This document shows positions 54,002-62,312 of a stretch of DNA of 64,000 nt, one piece after another. The position numbers and the translations under genes were made by a program. The stretch is from Terrabacter tumescens (GTDB taxonomy: Bacteria; Actinomycetota; Actinomycetes; Actinomycetales; Dermatophilaceae). Where the stretch lies: NCBI RefSeq assembly GCF_014646815.1, contig NZ_BMNZ01000003.1, positions 434,001 through 498,000 on the forward strand, written 5' to 3'. The notes under the pieces were generated by a model, which saw only the letters and a list, made by a program, of their open reading frames with translations, was not told where the DNA came from and did no database searches. Numbering within the stretch: position 1 is the stretch's first letter; each line of letters begins with the position of its first letter.

Positions 54002-54062
54002 CCGTCGATCAGTGAGACGGGCGGTCCGGCGTGTGGACCGCTGTGCGCCTCGGCGGGAGGGC

Positions 54063-55052
54063 TCAGTACTTGCGCTGCGGGAGCGCGGCCTTGGCCTGCT
54101 CCTGCGTGAAGGCGGTCTCCTCCGTGACGACGCGCTCAGGCACCGACTCGCCGGCGACGACCTTCTTGGCGAGGTCCATGAGCTGGTCACCGAGGAGCGG
54201 GCTGCACTCGACGATGTAGTTGATCTTGCCGTCGGCCAGGGCCTGCATGCCGTCGTGCACCGCGTCGACCGTGATGATCTTGATGTCCTTGCCCGGCACC
54301 TTGCCGGCGGCCTCGATGGCCTCGATGGCGCCGAGACCCATGTCGTCGTTGTGGGCGTAGACGACATCGATCTTCGGGTTGGACTTCAGGAACGCCTCCA
54401 TGACCTGCTTGCCGCCCGATCGGGTGAAGTCACCGGTCTGGGAAGCGATGACCTTGATCTGCGGAGCCGCCTTGATCGCCTCGGCGAAGCCCTCCTTGCG
54501 GTCGATCGCCGGAGCGGCGCCCGTCGTGCCCTGCAGCTCGACGACGTCGACCTCGCTCTTGCCCTGGCTGTCCTTGACGAGCCAGTCGCCGGCCTTCTTG
54601 CCCTCGGCGATGAAGTCGGAGCCGAGGAAGGTCTTGTAGAGCGTCTTGTCCTCGGAGTCGACCGCCCGGTCGGTCAAAATGACGGGGATGTTGGCGCGCT
54701 TGGCCTCGAGCAGGACGGTGTCCCAGCCGGTCTCGACGACCGGACTGAAGGCGATGACGTCGACCTTCTGCTGGATGTAGCTGCGGATCGCCTTGATCTG
54801 GTTCTCCTGCTTCTGCTGCGCGTCGGAGAACTTCAGCTCGACGCCGGCGCTCTTGGCCGACTCCTGGACGCTCTTGGTGTTCGCGGTGCGCCAGCCGCTC
54901 TCGGCGCCCACCTGGGAGAACCCCATGACGATCGCCTTGCCGCCCGCGGCGCCACCTGATGCGCCGGGCGTGGCGGCGCTGCTGCTGCCGCACGCGGACA
55001 GGGCCACGAGCGCCACGGCACTGACGGCCACCGGAAGGATCTTGTTCAGCAC
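54063..55052 (-). CDS. Sugar ABC transporter substrate-binding lipoprotein (YtfQ-like)
   Basis: This 329-residue ribose-type periplasmic binding protein has a lipobox ALVALSAC (Cys near 21). The mature fold runs IVMGFSQVGAESGWRTANT, FSDAQQKQENQIKAIRSYIQQKVDVIAFSPVVETGWD, GTTGAAPAIDRKEGF and VYAHNDDMGLGAIEAIEAAG. YtfQ binds galactofuranose and related pentoses; in this context arabinose is most likely. The GTG at 55052 has GGAGGAAG upstream. It heads the operon and would be the most expressed component. Confidence 0.93.
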   Translation of the reverse strand: MLNKILPVAVSAVALVALSACGSSSAATPGASGGAAGGKAIVMGFSQVGAESGWRTANTKSVQESAKSAGVELKFSDAQQKQENQIKAIRSYIQQKVDVIAFSPVVETGWDTVLLEAKRANIPVILTDRAVDSEDKTLYKTFLGSDFIAEGKKAGDWLVKDSQGKSEVDVVELQGTTGAAPAIDRKEGFAEAIKAAPQIKVIASQTGDFTRSGGKQVMEAFLKSNPKIDVVYAHNDDMGLGAIEAIEAAGKVPGKDIKIITVDAVHDGMQALADGKINYIVECSPLLGDQLMDLAKKVVAGESVPERVVTEETAFTQEQAKAALPQRKY

Positions 55053-55147
55053 TGGACTTCCTCCATGTTCTCGGACGCCGTCGTTGGCGCCGTGATGCGG
55101 CCGATCTCCTCGTCCGCCGTGACCGTCAGGTCACTTGAGGCAAGAGT

Positions 55148-55166
55148 GTGAGCGTTAACATCGCAC
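55148..55166. promoter_or_regulatory. LacI-type operator O1
   Basis: GTGAGCGTTAACATCGCAC lies upstream of the importer operon. Its reverse complement matches O2 at 18 of 19 positions; the core resembles a LacI-family TGTTANCG palindrome. Confidence 0.7.
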
Positions 55167-55201
55167 CCCGTCAACCCCCGGACCGAATCTTTCTCGAAGG
55201 C

Positions 55202-55238
55202 TTGACCGTCATGGGCGAAGTGCTATGTTAACGCTCAC
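55202..55238 (+). promoter_or_regulatory. Arabinofuranosidase promoter with operator O2
   Basis: TTGACC (55202-55207) and TATGTT (55224-55229) are 16 nt apart. Operator O2 (55220-55238) overlaps the -10, so a bound LacI regulator would block RNA polymerase. O1 and O2 are 72 bp centre to centre, in opposite orientation, which would allow looping across the divergent promoters. Confidence 0.7.
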
Positions 55239-55338
55239 TTTCGTGAGCGGGGCTGCTCCGGACCGGTGTCGCCCCACGCGCGGAGGACACCCGGAAGCAG
55301 TGCCAACGCCCCTTCTCTCCCCACGAAAGGCCTCTTCC

Positions 55339-57903
55339 ATGACGCATGCACGCGTCGTGGCGGGTCTGGCGACCGGCGTCCTCGGCGCCGGTCTGCTCGC
55401 CGGCCTCCCGACGGCTCACGCCGCCGGCGCCGCTGCCACCCCCGCTGCCACCCCCGCGCCCCTGACCTACTCCGTGTCCGTCGACACCTCGGCGACGGGA
55501 CCGTCCATCGACCCGTCGATGTACGGCGTGTTCTACGAGGACATCAACCGCGCCGCCGACGGCGGGCTCTATGCCGAGCTGGTGCAGAACCGCTCGTTCG
55601 AGTACTCACCGGCTGACAACCGCAGCTACACCGGTCTCACGTCGTGGTCCACCTCGGCCACGGCCGGTGGGACCGGGAGCGTGACCACCGTCGACGACGC
55701 TGCGCGCCTGGGCGAGCGCAACCGCACCTACCTGCGGCTCACCCTGGCCAACCCGACCGGAGGCACATTCGGCGTCAGCAACGCCGGCTACAACACCGGC
55801 GTCCGTCTCGAGGCCGGCACGACGTACGACTTCAGCGTCTGGGCCCGCACCGACTCCCCCACGGGCACGCCGCTGAGCGTCACGCTGCGCGACGCGGCCC
55901 GCACGACGGCATACGCCTCGCCGGCGACGGTCGCCGTCGCTGGCGACACGTGGACGAAGTACTCCGGCACCTTCGTCGCCACGGCGTCCACGACGTCCGG
56001 GCGGATCGCCGTCGAGGCCGGCGGCACCGGCACGCTGCGCCTCGACATGGTCTCGCTCTTCCCGCGCGACACCTACAAGAACCGGCCCAACGGCCTGCGC
56101 AAGGACCTCGCCGACAAGATCGCCGCGCTGCACCCCGGCTTCGTCCGCTTCCCGGGCGGCTGCCTCGTCAACACCGGCAGCATGTACTCCTACGACGCGG
56201 CGAACAGCTACCCGCGGGCCCGCAGCTACCAGTGGAAGGACACCATCGGGCCGGTCGAGCAGCGCGCGACGAACTCGAACTTCTGGGGCTACAACCAGTC
56301 CTACGGGCTCGGCTACTACGAGTACTTCCAGTTCTCCGAGGACATCGGGGCCCAGCCGGTGCCCGTCCTGCCGGCGCTCGTCACCGGGTGCGGCCAGAAC
56401 CGCGCCACCGTCGACGACGCCCTGTTGCAGCGGCACATCCAGGACGCGCTCGACCTCATCGAGTTCGCCAACGGGCCCACCACCAGCGAGTGGGGCGCCA
56501 AGCGTGCCGCCATGGGCCACCCGGCTCCCTTCGGGCTCAAGCGGGTCGCCATCGGCAACGAGGAGAACCTGCCCGACGCCTACTTCGCCAACTTCGTGAA
56601 GTTCGAGGCGGCGATCAGGGCGAAGTACCCCGACGTCACCGTCATCTCCAACTCCGGCCCGGACGACACAGGCTCGACCTTCGACACGCTGTGGAGCCTC
56701 AACAAGGCCCACGGCACCGCGATGCTCGACGAGCACTACTACAACAGCCCGGACTGGTTCCTGCAGAACAACAAGCGCTACGACGGCTACGACCGACAGG
56801 GGCCGAAGGTCTTCCTCGGTGAGTACGCCTCGCTCGACAACAAGCTGCGCAACTCGCTCGCCGAGGCCGCCTACATGACCGGGCTCGAGCGCAACGCCGA
56901 TGTCGTCAAGATGGCGTCGTACGCCCCGCTGCTCTCCAACGTCGACTACGTCCAGTGGAAGCCGGACATGATCTGGTTCGACAACGCGGCCTCGTGGGGC
57001 TCGACGAGCTATGAGATGCAGAAGCTGTTCATGAACAACGTCGGCAACCAGGTCGTCCCGAGCACCGCGACGGGTTCCGTGGCGCAGGCCAAGCCGATCA
57101 CCGGCGCCATCGGGCTCTCGACCTGGGCGACCGCCGCCAGCTTCGACGACGTCACCGTGACGGGCGCCGACGGCGGCCAGCTCTTCGCCGACGACTTCTC
57201 GGGCGACGCGTCGAAGTGGACGCCGCTCGCGGGACGCGGCGCGTGGTCGGTGCAGAACGGCGCCTACGTCCAGTCCGACACCGGCGCGCAGGACACGCTC
57301 GTGCGCGCCGGCGACGTCAGCTGGCACGACTACGACCTGCACCTGAAGGCGACGAAGACCGCTGGTGCGGAAGGCTTCCTCATCGGCTTCGGTGTCAAGG
57401 ACACGGGGAACTACTACTGGTGGAACCTCGGCGGCTGGAACAACACCCAGGGCGCGGTGGAGAAGGCCGTCGGGGGCGCGAAGCAGACGCTCCTGGCCAA
57501 GCCCAACACCATCGAGACCGGCCGCACCTACGACGTCATGGTCAAGATCCGTGGCGGGCAGGTCGAGCTCTACCTCGACGGCGTCCTCTGGGGCAGCTTC
57601 CGCGACGACGCCGTGACCGAGCCGTTCGCCCAGGTCGTCACTCGCGACGTCGCGCACCACCAGCTCATCGTCAAGGTCGTCAACGCCCAGGACGCCCCCG
57701 CCCTCACCACGGTCGACCTGCACGGCGCCCGGGTCATGGGCAAGGCTGAGATGACGGTCATCTCCGGAGACCCCGAGGCGCAGAACACCCGCACCGCCCA
57801 GCCGATCGCCCCGGTCACGACGACCGTCAAGGGCATCGACTCGACCTTCACCCGCACCTTCGAGCCGAACTCGGTGACGTTCCTCCGAGTCCAGATGAAG
57901 TAG
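55339..57903 (+). CDS. Secreted alpha-L-arabinofuranosidase, GH51, multidomain
   Basis: This 854-residue secreted enzyme removes arabinofuranose side chains from arabinan or arabinoxylan. It has a signal peptide (to about residue 28, AHA-A), a CBM4-like beta-sandwich (about 80-250), and the GH51 barrel with acid/base Glu in AIGNEENLPD and nucleophile in FLGEYASLDN. A LamG-like domain follows (LFADDFSGDASKW to IVKVVNAQDAP), then the C-terminal GH51 beta domain. A secreted, CBM-bearing GH51 is less usual than the cytoplasmic type. ATG 55339 has GAAAGG upstream. Confidence 0.9.
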   Translation: MTHARVVAGLATGVLGAGLLAGLPTAHAAGAAATPAATPAPLTYSVSVDTSATGPSIDPSMYGVFYEDINRAADGGLYAELVQNRSFEYSPADNRSYTGLTSWSTSATAGGTGSVTTVDDAARLGERNRTYLRLTLANPTGGTFGVSNAGYNTGVRLEAGTTYDFSVWARTDSPTGTPLSVTLRDAARTTAYASPATVAVAGDTWTKYSGTFVATASTTSGRIAVEAGGTGTLRLDMVSLFPRDTYKNRPNGLRKDLADKIAALHPGFVRFPGGCLVNTGSMYSYDAANSYPRARSYQWKDTIGPVEQRATNSNFWGYNQSYGLGYYEYFQFSEDIGAQPVPVLPALVTGCGQNRATVDDALLQRHIQDALDLIEFANGPTTSEWGAKRAAMGHPAPFGLKRVAIGNEENLPDAYFANFVKFEAAIRAKYPDVTVISNSGPDDTGSTFDTLWSLNKAHGTAMLDEHYYNSPDWFLQNNKRYDGYDRQGPKVFLGEYASLDNKLRNSLAEAAYMTGLERNADVVKMASYAPLLSNVDYVQWKPDMIWFDNAASWGSTSYEMQKLFMNNVGNQVVPSTATGSVAQAKPITGAIGLSTWATAASFDDVTVTGADGGQLFADDFSGDASKWTPLAGRGAWSVQNGAYVQSDTGAQDTLVRAGDVSWHDYDLHLKATKTAGAEGFLIGFGVKDTGNYYWWNLGGWNNTQGAVEKAVGGAKQTLLAKPNTIETGRTYDVMVKIRGGQVELYLDGVLWGSFRDDAVTEPFAQVVTRDVAHHQLIVKVVNAQDAPALTTVDLHGARVMGKAEMTVISGDPEAQNTRTAQPIAPVTTTVKGIDSTFTRTFEPNSVTFLRVQMK

Positions 57904-57912
57904 GAGCACGAC

Positions 57913-59391
57913 ATGACCCACTCACTCTCACGTCGCAGGCTGCTGGCAGGCGGTATCAGCGGGTTCGGCCTCGCCGCAAGCGGACTCATGCTGCCGGGAC
58001 TGACCGGACAGGCGCTCGCGGCACCGACCGCATCGCCGACGGATGCGCAGGTCTACGGCGCCCCCACCGTCAGCCCCCTCGTGTGGCAGCGGGCCGACCC
58101 CTTCGTCACCCTGCCCGTGGACGGCACGTACTACTTCACCGGGTCGGTGCCGGAGTACGACCGCATCATCGTGCGCGGCTCGAGCACCATCGCCGGGCTC
58201 GGCGCGGCACCGGAGTCGGTCGTCTGGCGCCGACCGAGCACGGGGCAGATGGGCGGTCACATCTGGGCGCCGGAGCTGCACCGCATCGACGGCCGCTGGT
58301 ACATCTACTTCGCGGCCGGAGACGCGGGCAACGTCTTCAACATCCGGATGTACGTCATGGAGTCGGCACTGGCCGACCCCCGCGAGCCCTCGGGCTGGAG
58401 CGCGCCCCGGATGATCGTCACGCCGTGGCTGTCCTTCGCCCTCGACTCGACGACGTTCGAGCACCTCGGTCGCCGCTACCTCGTCTGGGCCCAGAGCGAG
58501 CCGGAGATCGCCGTCAACACGAGCCTCTACATCGCCGAGATGGCCTCGCCCTTCGCCCTGGCGACGGCGCCGGTGCGGATCGCGACGCCGACGAAGTCGT
58601 GGGAGGTGCAGGGCTACAAGGTCAACGAGGGCCCTGCGGTGCTCGTGCGGAACGGTAGGGTCTTCATCACCTTCTCGGCCAGCGCGACCGACTCCCGCTA
58701 CTGCATGGGTCTGCTCACCGCCGATGCCCGGGCCGACCTTCTCGACGCGCGCTCCTGGAGCAAGTCCGCCGACCCGGTCTTCACGACGAACGAGCAGACG
58801 CACCAGTACGGCCCGGGCCACAACAGCTTCACCGTGGCCGAGGACGGAGTCACGGACGTCATGGTCTTCCACGCCCGCGACTACAAGGACATCGTCGGCG
58901 ACCCGCTCTACGACCCCAACCGGCACGCGCGGGCGCAGCGGCTCTACTGGCACCCCGACGGCACCCCGCTGTTCGGCGTCCCGGTCGGCGTCGGCGGCCC
59001 GATCGTGCGGCTCTCCCCGGCGGACTCGTCCTCGTCGTTCGTGCGGCACTTCGCCTACGAGCTGCGCGTCGACGCGGACGTCCGGGAGCTCGCCGACAGC
59101 CAGTTCCGTTTCGTCTCCGGGCATTCCGGCGGTGACACCGTCTCGCTGCAGTCGGTGAACTATCCGGACCGCTACGTCCGTGTCACGAGCACCGGGCTGC
59201 GCATCGACCCCGTCGAGACCACAGGGACGTATGCCGCCGAGGCGAGCTTCCAGCGCCTCCCGGGCCTCGCGAACCCCAGGGGCGTGTCACTGCGGTCGGT
59301 GGCATCGCCCGGGTCGTACCTTCGCCACGACAAGGGTCGTCTCGTCACGGGCCCCGCCTCGGGCTCGAAGTCGACCTTCTTCCTCAGCTGA
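57913..59391 (+). CDS. Secreted GH43 glycosidase with AbfB (CBM42) domain
   Basis: This 492-residue enzyme has a twin-arginine signal (SRRRLLAGG) and a five-bladed propeller GH43 domain. DPFVTLPVDGTYYFTGS supplies the base Asp, LDSTTFEHLGRRYLVWAQ the pKa-modulating Asp, and VNEGPAVL the acid Glu. A C-terminal AbfB domain binds arabinofuranose side chains (SVNYPDRYVRVT, SPGSYLRHDKGRL). It probably releases arabinose from arabinan or arabinoxylan together with the GH51 enzyme, 9 nt upstream. The exact polymer is inferred. Confidence 0.9.
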   Translation: MTHSLSRRRLLAGGISGFGLAASGLMLPGLTGQALAAPTASPTDAQVYGAPTVSPLVWQRADPFVTLPVDGTYYFTGSVPEYDRIIVRGSSTIAGLGAAPESVVWRRPSTGQMGGHIWAPELHRIDGRWYIYFAAGDAGNVFNIRMYVMESALADPREPSGWSAPRMIVTPWLSFALDSTTFEHLGRRYLVWAQSEPEIAVNTSLYIAEMASPFALATAPVRIATPTKSWEVQGYKVNEGPAVLVRNGRVFITFSASATDSRYCMGLLTADARADLLDARSWSKSADPVFTTNEQTHQYGPGHNSFTVAEDGVTDVMVFHARDYKDIVGDPLYDPNRHARAQRLYWHPDGTPLFGVPVGVGGPIVRLSPADSSSSFVRHFAYELRVDADVRELADSQFRFVSGHSGGDTVSLQSVNYPDRYVRVTSTGLRIDPVETTGTYAAEASFQRLPGLANPRGVSLRSVASPGSYLRHDKGRLVTGPASGSKSTFFLS

Positions 59392-59474
59392 ACCGCCGGC
59401 CGGCGGGCGGTCGCACCGGATACACGGTGCGGCCGCTCGCGCGGGTCGCGACCGACACCCCTCTGGAGCGCCGC

Positions 59475-60473
59475 ATGTCCCCCACTACGCCCACGTCGAT
59501 CCAGCTGCGCGCCGGCGGACTGCGGCTCGAGGTGGTGACGGCCGGAGCCGCCGTCCGTCGCCTCGTCCTGCTGGACGGGGAGGACGAGACCGACGTGGTG
59601 CTCGGCTTCGACGACGTGGCGCTCTACGGCAGCGGCCGCGACTACCTCGGCGCGACGATCGGTCGCTACGGCAACCGCCTTGCCGGGGCGCGCTTCACCC
59701 TCGACGGTGTCCAGCACCGGCTCAGCGCCAACGAGAACGGCAACACGCTGCACGGCGGCGCCGAGGGCTTCGACCGGCGTGACTGGACGGTGGTCGAGCA
59801 GGACGAGGGCCACGTGACCTTCGCGCTGCGCAGCCCGGAGGGCGACCAGGGCTTCCCCGGCACGCTCGACGTCACGGTGACCTACAGCGTCGAGCCCGGG
59901 GTCGTGCGCCTCGACTACCTCGCCACGACCGACGCCGACACGGTCGTGAGCCTGACCAACCACACGTACTTCAACCTCGACGCCGAGAGCAGCGGTCCCG
60001 TCGACGCGCACCGGCTCACCGTGTCGGCCGATGCGTTCACCCCGGTGGACGCCGGGCTCATCCCCACGGGCGAGATCCGCGACGTGAGCGGCACGCCGTT
60101 CGACCTGCGCCGGCCCACGACGATCGGCGAGCTGCTCGCCCGCGAGGACGAGCAGCTCGCTCACGCTCAGGGCCTCGACCACAACTTCATCGTGGACGGA
60201 GTGGGCCTGCGCCACGTGGCGACCCTCCACGGGACCTCGGGACGCACGCTCGAGGTCCGGAGCGACCAGCCGGGCGTGCAGGTCTACACCGGTGCCCACT
60301 TCGACGGCACGGTCGTCGGGACGTCCGGCACGGCTTACGGCCCCCGGGCGGGAATCGCCTTGGAGACACAGGCCTTTCCCGACGCGCCCAACCACCCCGG
60401 CTTCCCGTCGGCGGTCCTGCGCGCCGGCGACCGTTACGAGAGCACCACGGTCTGGCGCCTCGGTCGGGAGTGA
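59475..60473 (+). CDS. galM: Aldose 1-epimerase
   Basis: This 332-residue mutarotase interconverts alpha and beta anomers of sugars such as arabinose. Family residues are visible: YLGATIGRYGNRLAGARF, NTLHGG(A)EGFDRRDW, SLTNHTYFNLDAESSG with catalytic His, and the C-terminal ALETQAFPDAPNHPGFPS with catalytic Glu. ATG 59475 has GGAGCG upstream. It follows the GH43 gene by 83 nt and likely belongs to the arabinan-degradation unit. Confidence 0.93.
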   Translation: MSPTTPTSIQLRAGGLRLEVVTAGAAVRRLVLLDGEDETDVVLGFDDVALYGSGRDYLGATIGRYGNRLAGARFTLDGVQHRLSANENGNTLHGGAEGFDRRDWTVVEQDEGHVTFALRSPEGDQGFPGTLDVTVTYSVEPGVVRLDYLATTDADTVVSLTNHTYFNLDAESSGPVDAHRLTVSADAFTPVDAGLIPTGEIRDVSGTPFDLRRPTTIGELLAREDEQLAHAQGLDHNFIVDGVGLRHVATLHGTSGRTLEVRSDQPGVQVYTGAHFDGTVVGTSGTAYGPRAGIALETQAFPDAPNHPGFPSAVLRAGDRYESTTVWRLGRE

Positions 60474-60488
60474 CGTCTGCTCGGCGCC

Positions 60489-60815
60489 CTAGCGGCGGCG
60501 ACGGTGCGCGCGGTCCTCGTGCAGCTCCGGGTGGACGTCCTCCGGCAGCTCCTCGGGCTCGGCGCCCTCACCCGGCCGCGCCACTCCCCAGCCGTCGGCC
60601 GTGATGGTGTCGACGGGCGGGTTGCCCACGAGGTGGGAGCGTTCCGCGCCCTCGGGGTGGTCGCGCCTGGCCCGCTCGGTGTCGTCGCGGTGGGAGTTCA
60701 ACGACTCGCTCGTGTCGCGCCCCTTGCGCGCGTGCCGCGGACCCACGATGACGAGTCCGATCACGAGGATCACGACCACCGCCAGCATGACGAAGAGTCC
60801 TACACGATCACCCAT
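60489..60815 (-). CDS. Small membrane protein, MGDRVG family, paralogue 1
   Basis: This 108-residue protein is unrecognised. It has one N-terminal membrane helix (about 6-26, LFVMLAVVVILVIGLVIVG) followed by a basic, Arg/His/Glu-rich tail with a conserved LVGNPPVDT segment. It is clearly related to the next upstream gene (shared MGDRVGL, LVGNPPxDT, similar length). The tail is very charged and probably cytoplasmic. It converges with galM, 15 nt apart. Confidence 0.7.
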   Translation of the reverse strand: MGDRVGLFVMLAVVVILVIGLVIVGPRHARKGRDTSESLNSHRDDTERARRDHPEGAERSHLVGNPPVDTITADGWGVARPGEGAEPEELPEDVHPELHEDRAHRRRR

Positions 60816-60893
60816 GGCAACCTCCCGGGTCCGGTCCGCCCTGACTCGACGGTACTCCCGTGCAGGCGGATCCGGACGCGAAAGGGCCCGAGG

Positions 60894-61217
60894 TCAGGAC
60901 TGGTCGGGTGAGCCGCCCACGTCGTTGGGTCGCGCTCGCAGCGGGTCGCGCGCGTCGGCGGTCCAGCCGCCGGCCCCCGCGCCGGCGACGGCGCTGTCGT
61001 CACCCGAGGCCGAGAGCGTGTCGGTGGGCGGGTTGCCGACGAGTCGGTCGGTGTCGGGCGGCCCCACCGGCCCACCACCCGCAGCCTCGACATCGGGGTT
61101 CAGGGTCTCGTGCTCCGCGTCGCCCCGGCCGTGCCGACGTGGTCGCATGACCACCAGGATCGTCACCAGCAGGACGACGACGGCCGCCATGACGAGAAGT
61201 CCCACGCGGTCGCCCAT
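60894..61217 (-). CDS. Small membrane protein, MGDRVG family, paralogue 2
   Basis: This 107-residue protein shares the MGDRVGLLVM start, one membrane helix (about 6-25) and the LVGNPPTDT motif with its neighbour at 60489, but has a Gly/Pro/Ala-rich rather than Arg-rich middle. The two are 78 nt apart on the same strand and look like a tandem duplication. I know of no function for this pattern. Confidence 0.7.
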   Translation of the reverse strand: MGDRVGLLVMAAVVVLLVTILVVMRPRRHGRGDAEHETLNPDVEAAGGGPVGPPDTDRLVGNPPTDTLSASGDDSAVAGAGAGGWTADARDPLRARPNDVGGSPDQS

Positions 61218-61310
61218 GTCTCTCCCTCACTCGAAGTCACTGTCCCCGGGCCCGTACCCAGAGCCCGGGCGACGACACGCGGGAGCAGACCGGAGTCGAG
61301 GAGCGGCCCG

Positions 61311-61496
61311 TCAGCCGGCGCGCCGGCCCGCCTCGGCCTTGGCCACCCGGGCAGCGCGCTCGCGCTCGAGCCGGGCCTTGGGGTCGTTGCCCTCGCCGAG
61401 CTGCGCCGGGCCGAAGATCGTGAGCCCGATGAGGCGCAGCCGGTAGCCGATCCGGTAGCCGATGGACAGGCCACGGTTGGACCCTGAACGCGCCAC
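61311..61496 (-). CDS. Small basic protein divergent from OhrR-like regulator
   Basis: This 61-residue basic protein is unrecognised. It starts MARSGSNRGLSIGYRIGYRLRLIGLTIFGP, with a short amphipathic or hydrophobic stretch, then a charged helix (DPKARLERERAARVAKAE). GAGGAGACATC precedes the GTG. Its promoter region faces the OhrR-like gene and contains that regulator's likely operator, so it may be part of the same response. Confidence 0.65.
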   Translation of the reverse strand: MARSGSNRGLSIGYRIGYRLRLIGLTIFGPAQLGEGNDPKARLERERAARVAKAEAGRRAG

Positions 61497-61513
61497 GATG
61501 TCTCCTCGATTTC

Positions 61514-61540
61514 GTTAGTGCACTAACTGTTAGTGTACAC
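61514..61540. promoter_or_regulatory. OhrR-type operator, two sites
   Basis: A perfect 14-bp palindrome GTTAGTGCACTAAC (61514-61527) is followed at once by a degenerate second copy GTTAGTGTACAC (61529-61540). It lies between two divergent genes and is AT-rich against the surroundings. A MarR-type repressor dimer could bind each. Confidence 0.75.
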
Positions 61541-61576
61541 AGCAACGAGACCGCACCGGAGACGGAGGACACCGCC

Positions 61577-62074
61577 TTGGCCGCCAGCCGCCCGCCGCAG
61601 GCACCGACGAGGGCGACCGAGACGTCGCCCGGCGCGCTGCCCGACGACCTGCTCAAGCTCGACCGCCAGGTCTGCTTCGCCCTCGCCGTCGCCGCCCGCA
61701 ACGTCATCGCGCTCTACCGGCCCGTCCTCGAGCCTCTGGGCCTGACCCACCCGCAGTACCTCGTCATGCTCGCCCTCTGGGAGCGCTCGCCGCTGACCGT
61801 GCGCGAGATCGGAGGCCTGCTGAGCCTCGAGCCCGCCACGCTGTCACCGCTGCTCAAGCGACTCGAGGGCGCCGGACTCGTGACGCGCGACCGCCACCCG
61901 CTCGACGAGCGCGCCCTCGCCATCACCCTCACCGAGCGCGGACGCCGGCTGCGCGACCAGGCACTCGAGGTGCCGCCGCAGATCGTGGCGACCCTCGGCA
62001 TGGACCTCGAGGAGCTCCAGGCCCTGCACGCCTCGCTGACCCGCGTCATCGCTGCGTCGACGCCGACCCGCTAG
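61577..62074 (+). CDS. ohrR: OhrR-like MarR-family peroxide-sensing regulator
   Basis: This 165-residue regulator resembles OhrR, which represses organic-hydroperoxide resistance genes and is inactivated by oxidation of a single N-terminal cysteine. The pattern LLKLDRQVCFALAVAARNV places Cys33 at the expected sensing position, and the winged helix SPLTVREIGGLLSLEPATLSPLLKRLEGAGLV follows. TTG 61577 has GGAGGACACCGCC upstream. No ohr peroxidase gene is in the window, so the target besides its own promoter is uncertain. Confidence 0.85.
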   Translation: MAASRPPQAPTRATETSPGALPDDLLKLDRQVCFALAVAARNVIALYRPVLEPLGLTHPQYLVMLALWERSPLTVREIGGLLSLEPATLSPLLKRLEGAGLVTRDRHPLDERALAITLTERGRRLRDQALEVPPQIVATLGMDLEELQALHASLTRVIAASTPTR

Positions 62075-62235
62075 GCCCCCCGGACCAGCATCCCCACGTC
62101 AAAAGCGGCGTCGCCGCGCTCTGACAGCTCGAGCCGGTGCAGGGGTCGTGGTCGACGACGACGTGCGGGCCTGCCCCGCTCCGTTGCGCGCGACCATACG
62201 CCCGAGGCCGACAGCCTGACCACCAGCCTGAGCGT

Positions 62236-62292
62236 CTGCTGGACGTCCGCTGTGGGCTCGTTCTCAGGTGACGTCCAGCGACCGTCCAGCAG
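62236..62292 (+). promoter_or_regulatory. CGTCC direct and inverted repeats upstream of mprF/lysX-like gene
   Basis: CGTCCAGC occurs at 62272-62279 and 62283-62290, an 11-bp period as in response-regulator sites. CTGCTGGACG (62236-62245) is an inverted partner of CGTCCAGCAG (62283-62292). The rest of the 238-bp gap shows no gene. Confidence 0.45.
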
Positions 62293-62312
62293 CCGAGGGC
62301 ATCGTCTGACGC

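Noticed and set aside
55053-55338. A small gene in the divergent arabinose promoter region
   Set aside because: Only operators and a promoter are visible; no start with ribosome signal opens a convincing reading frame.
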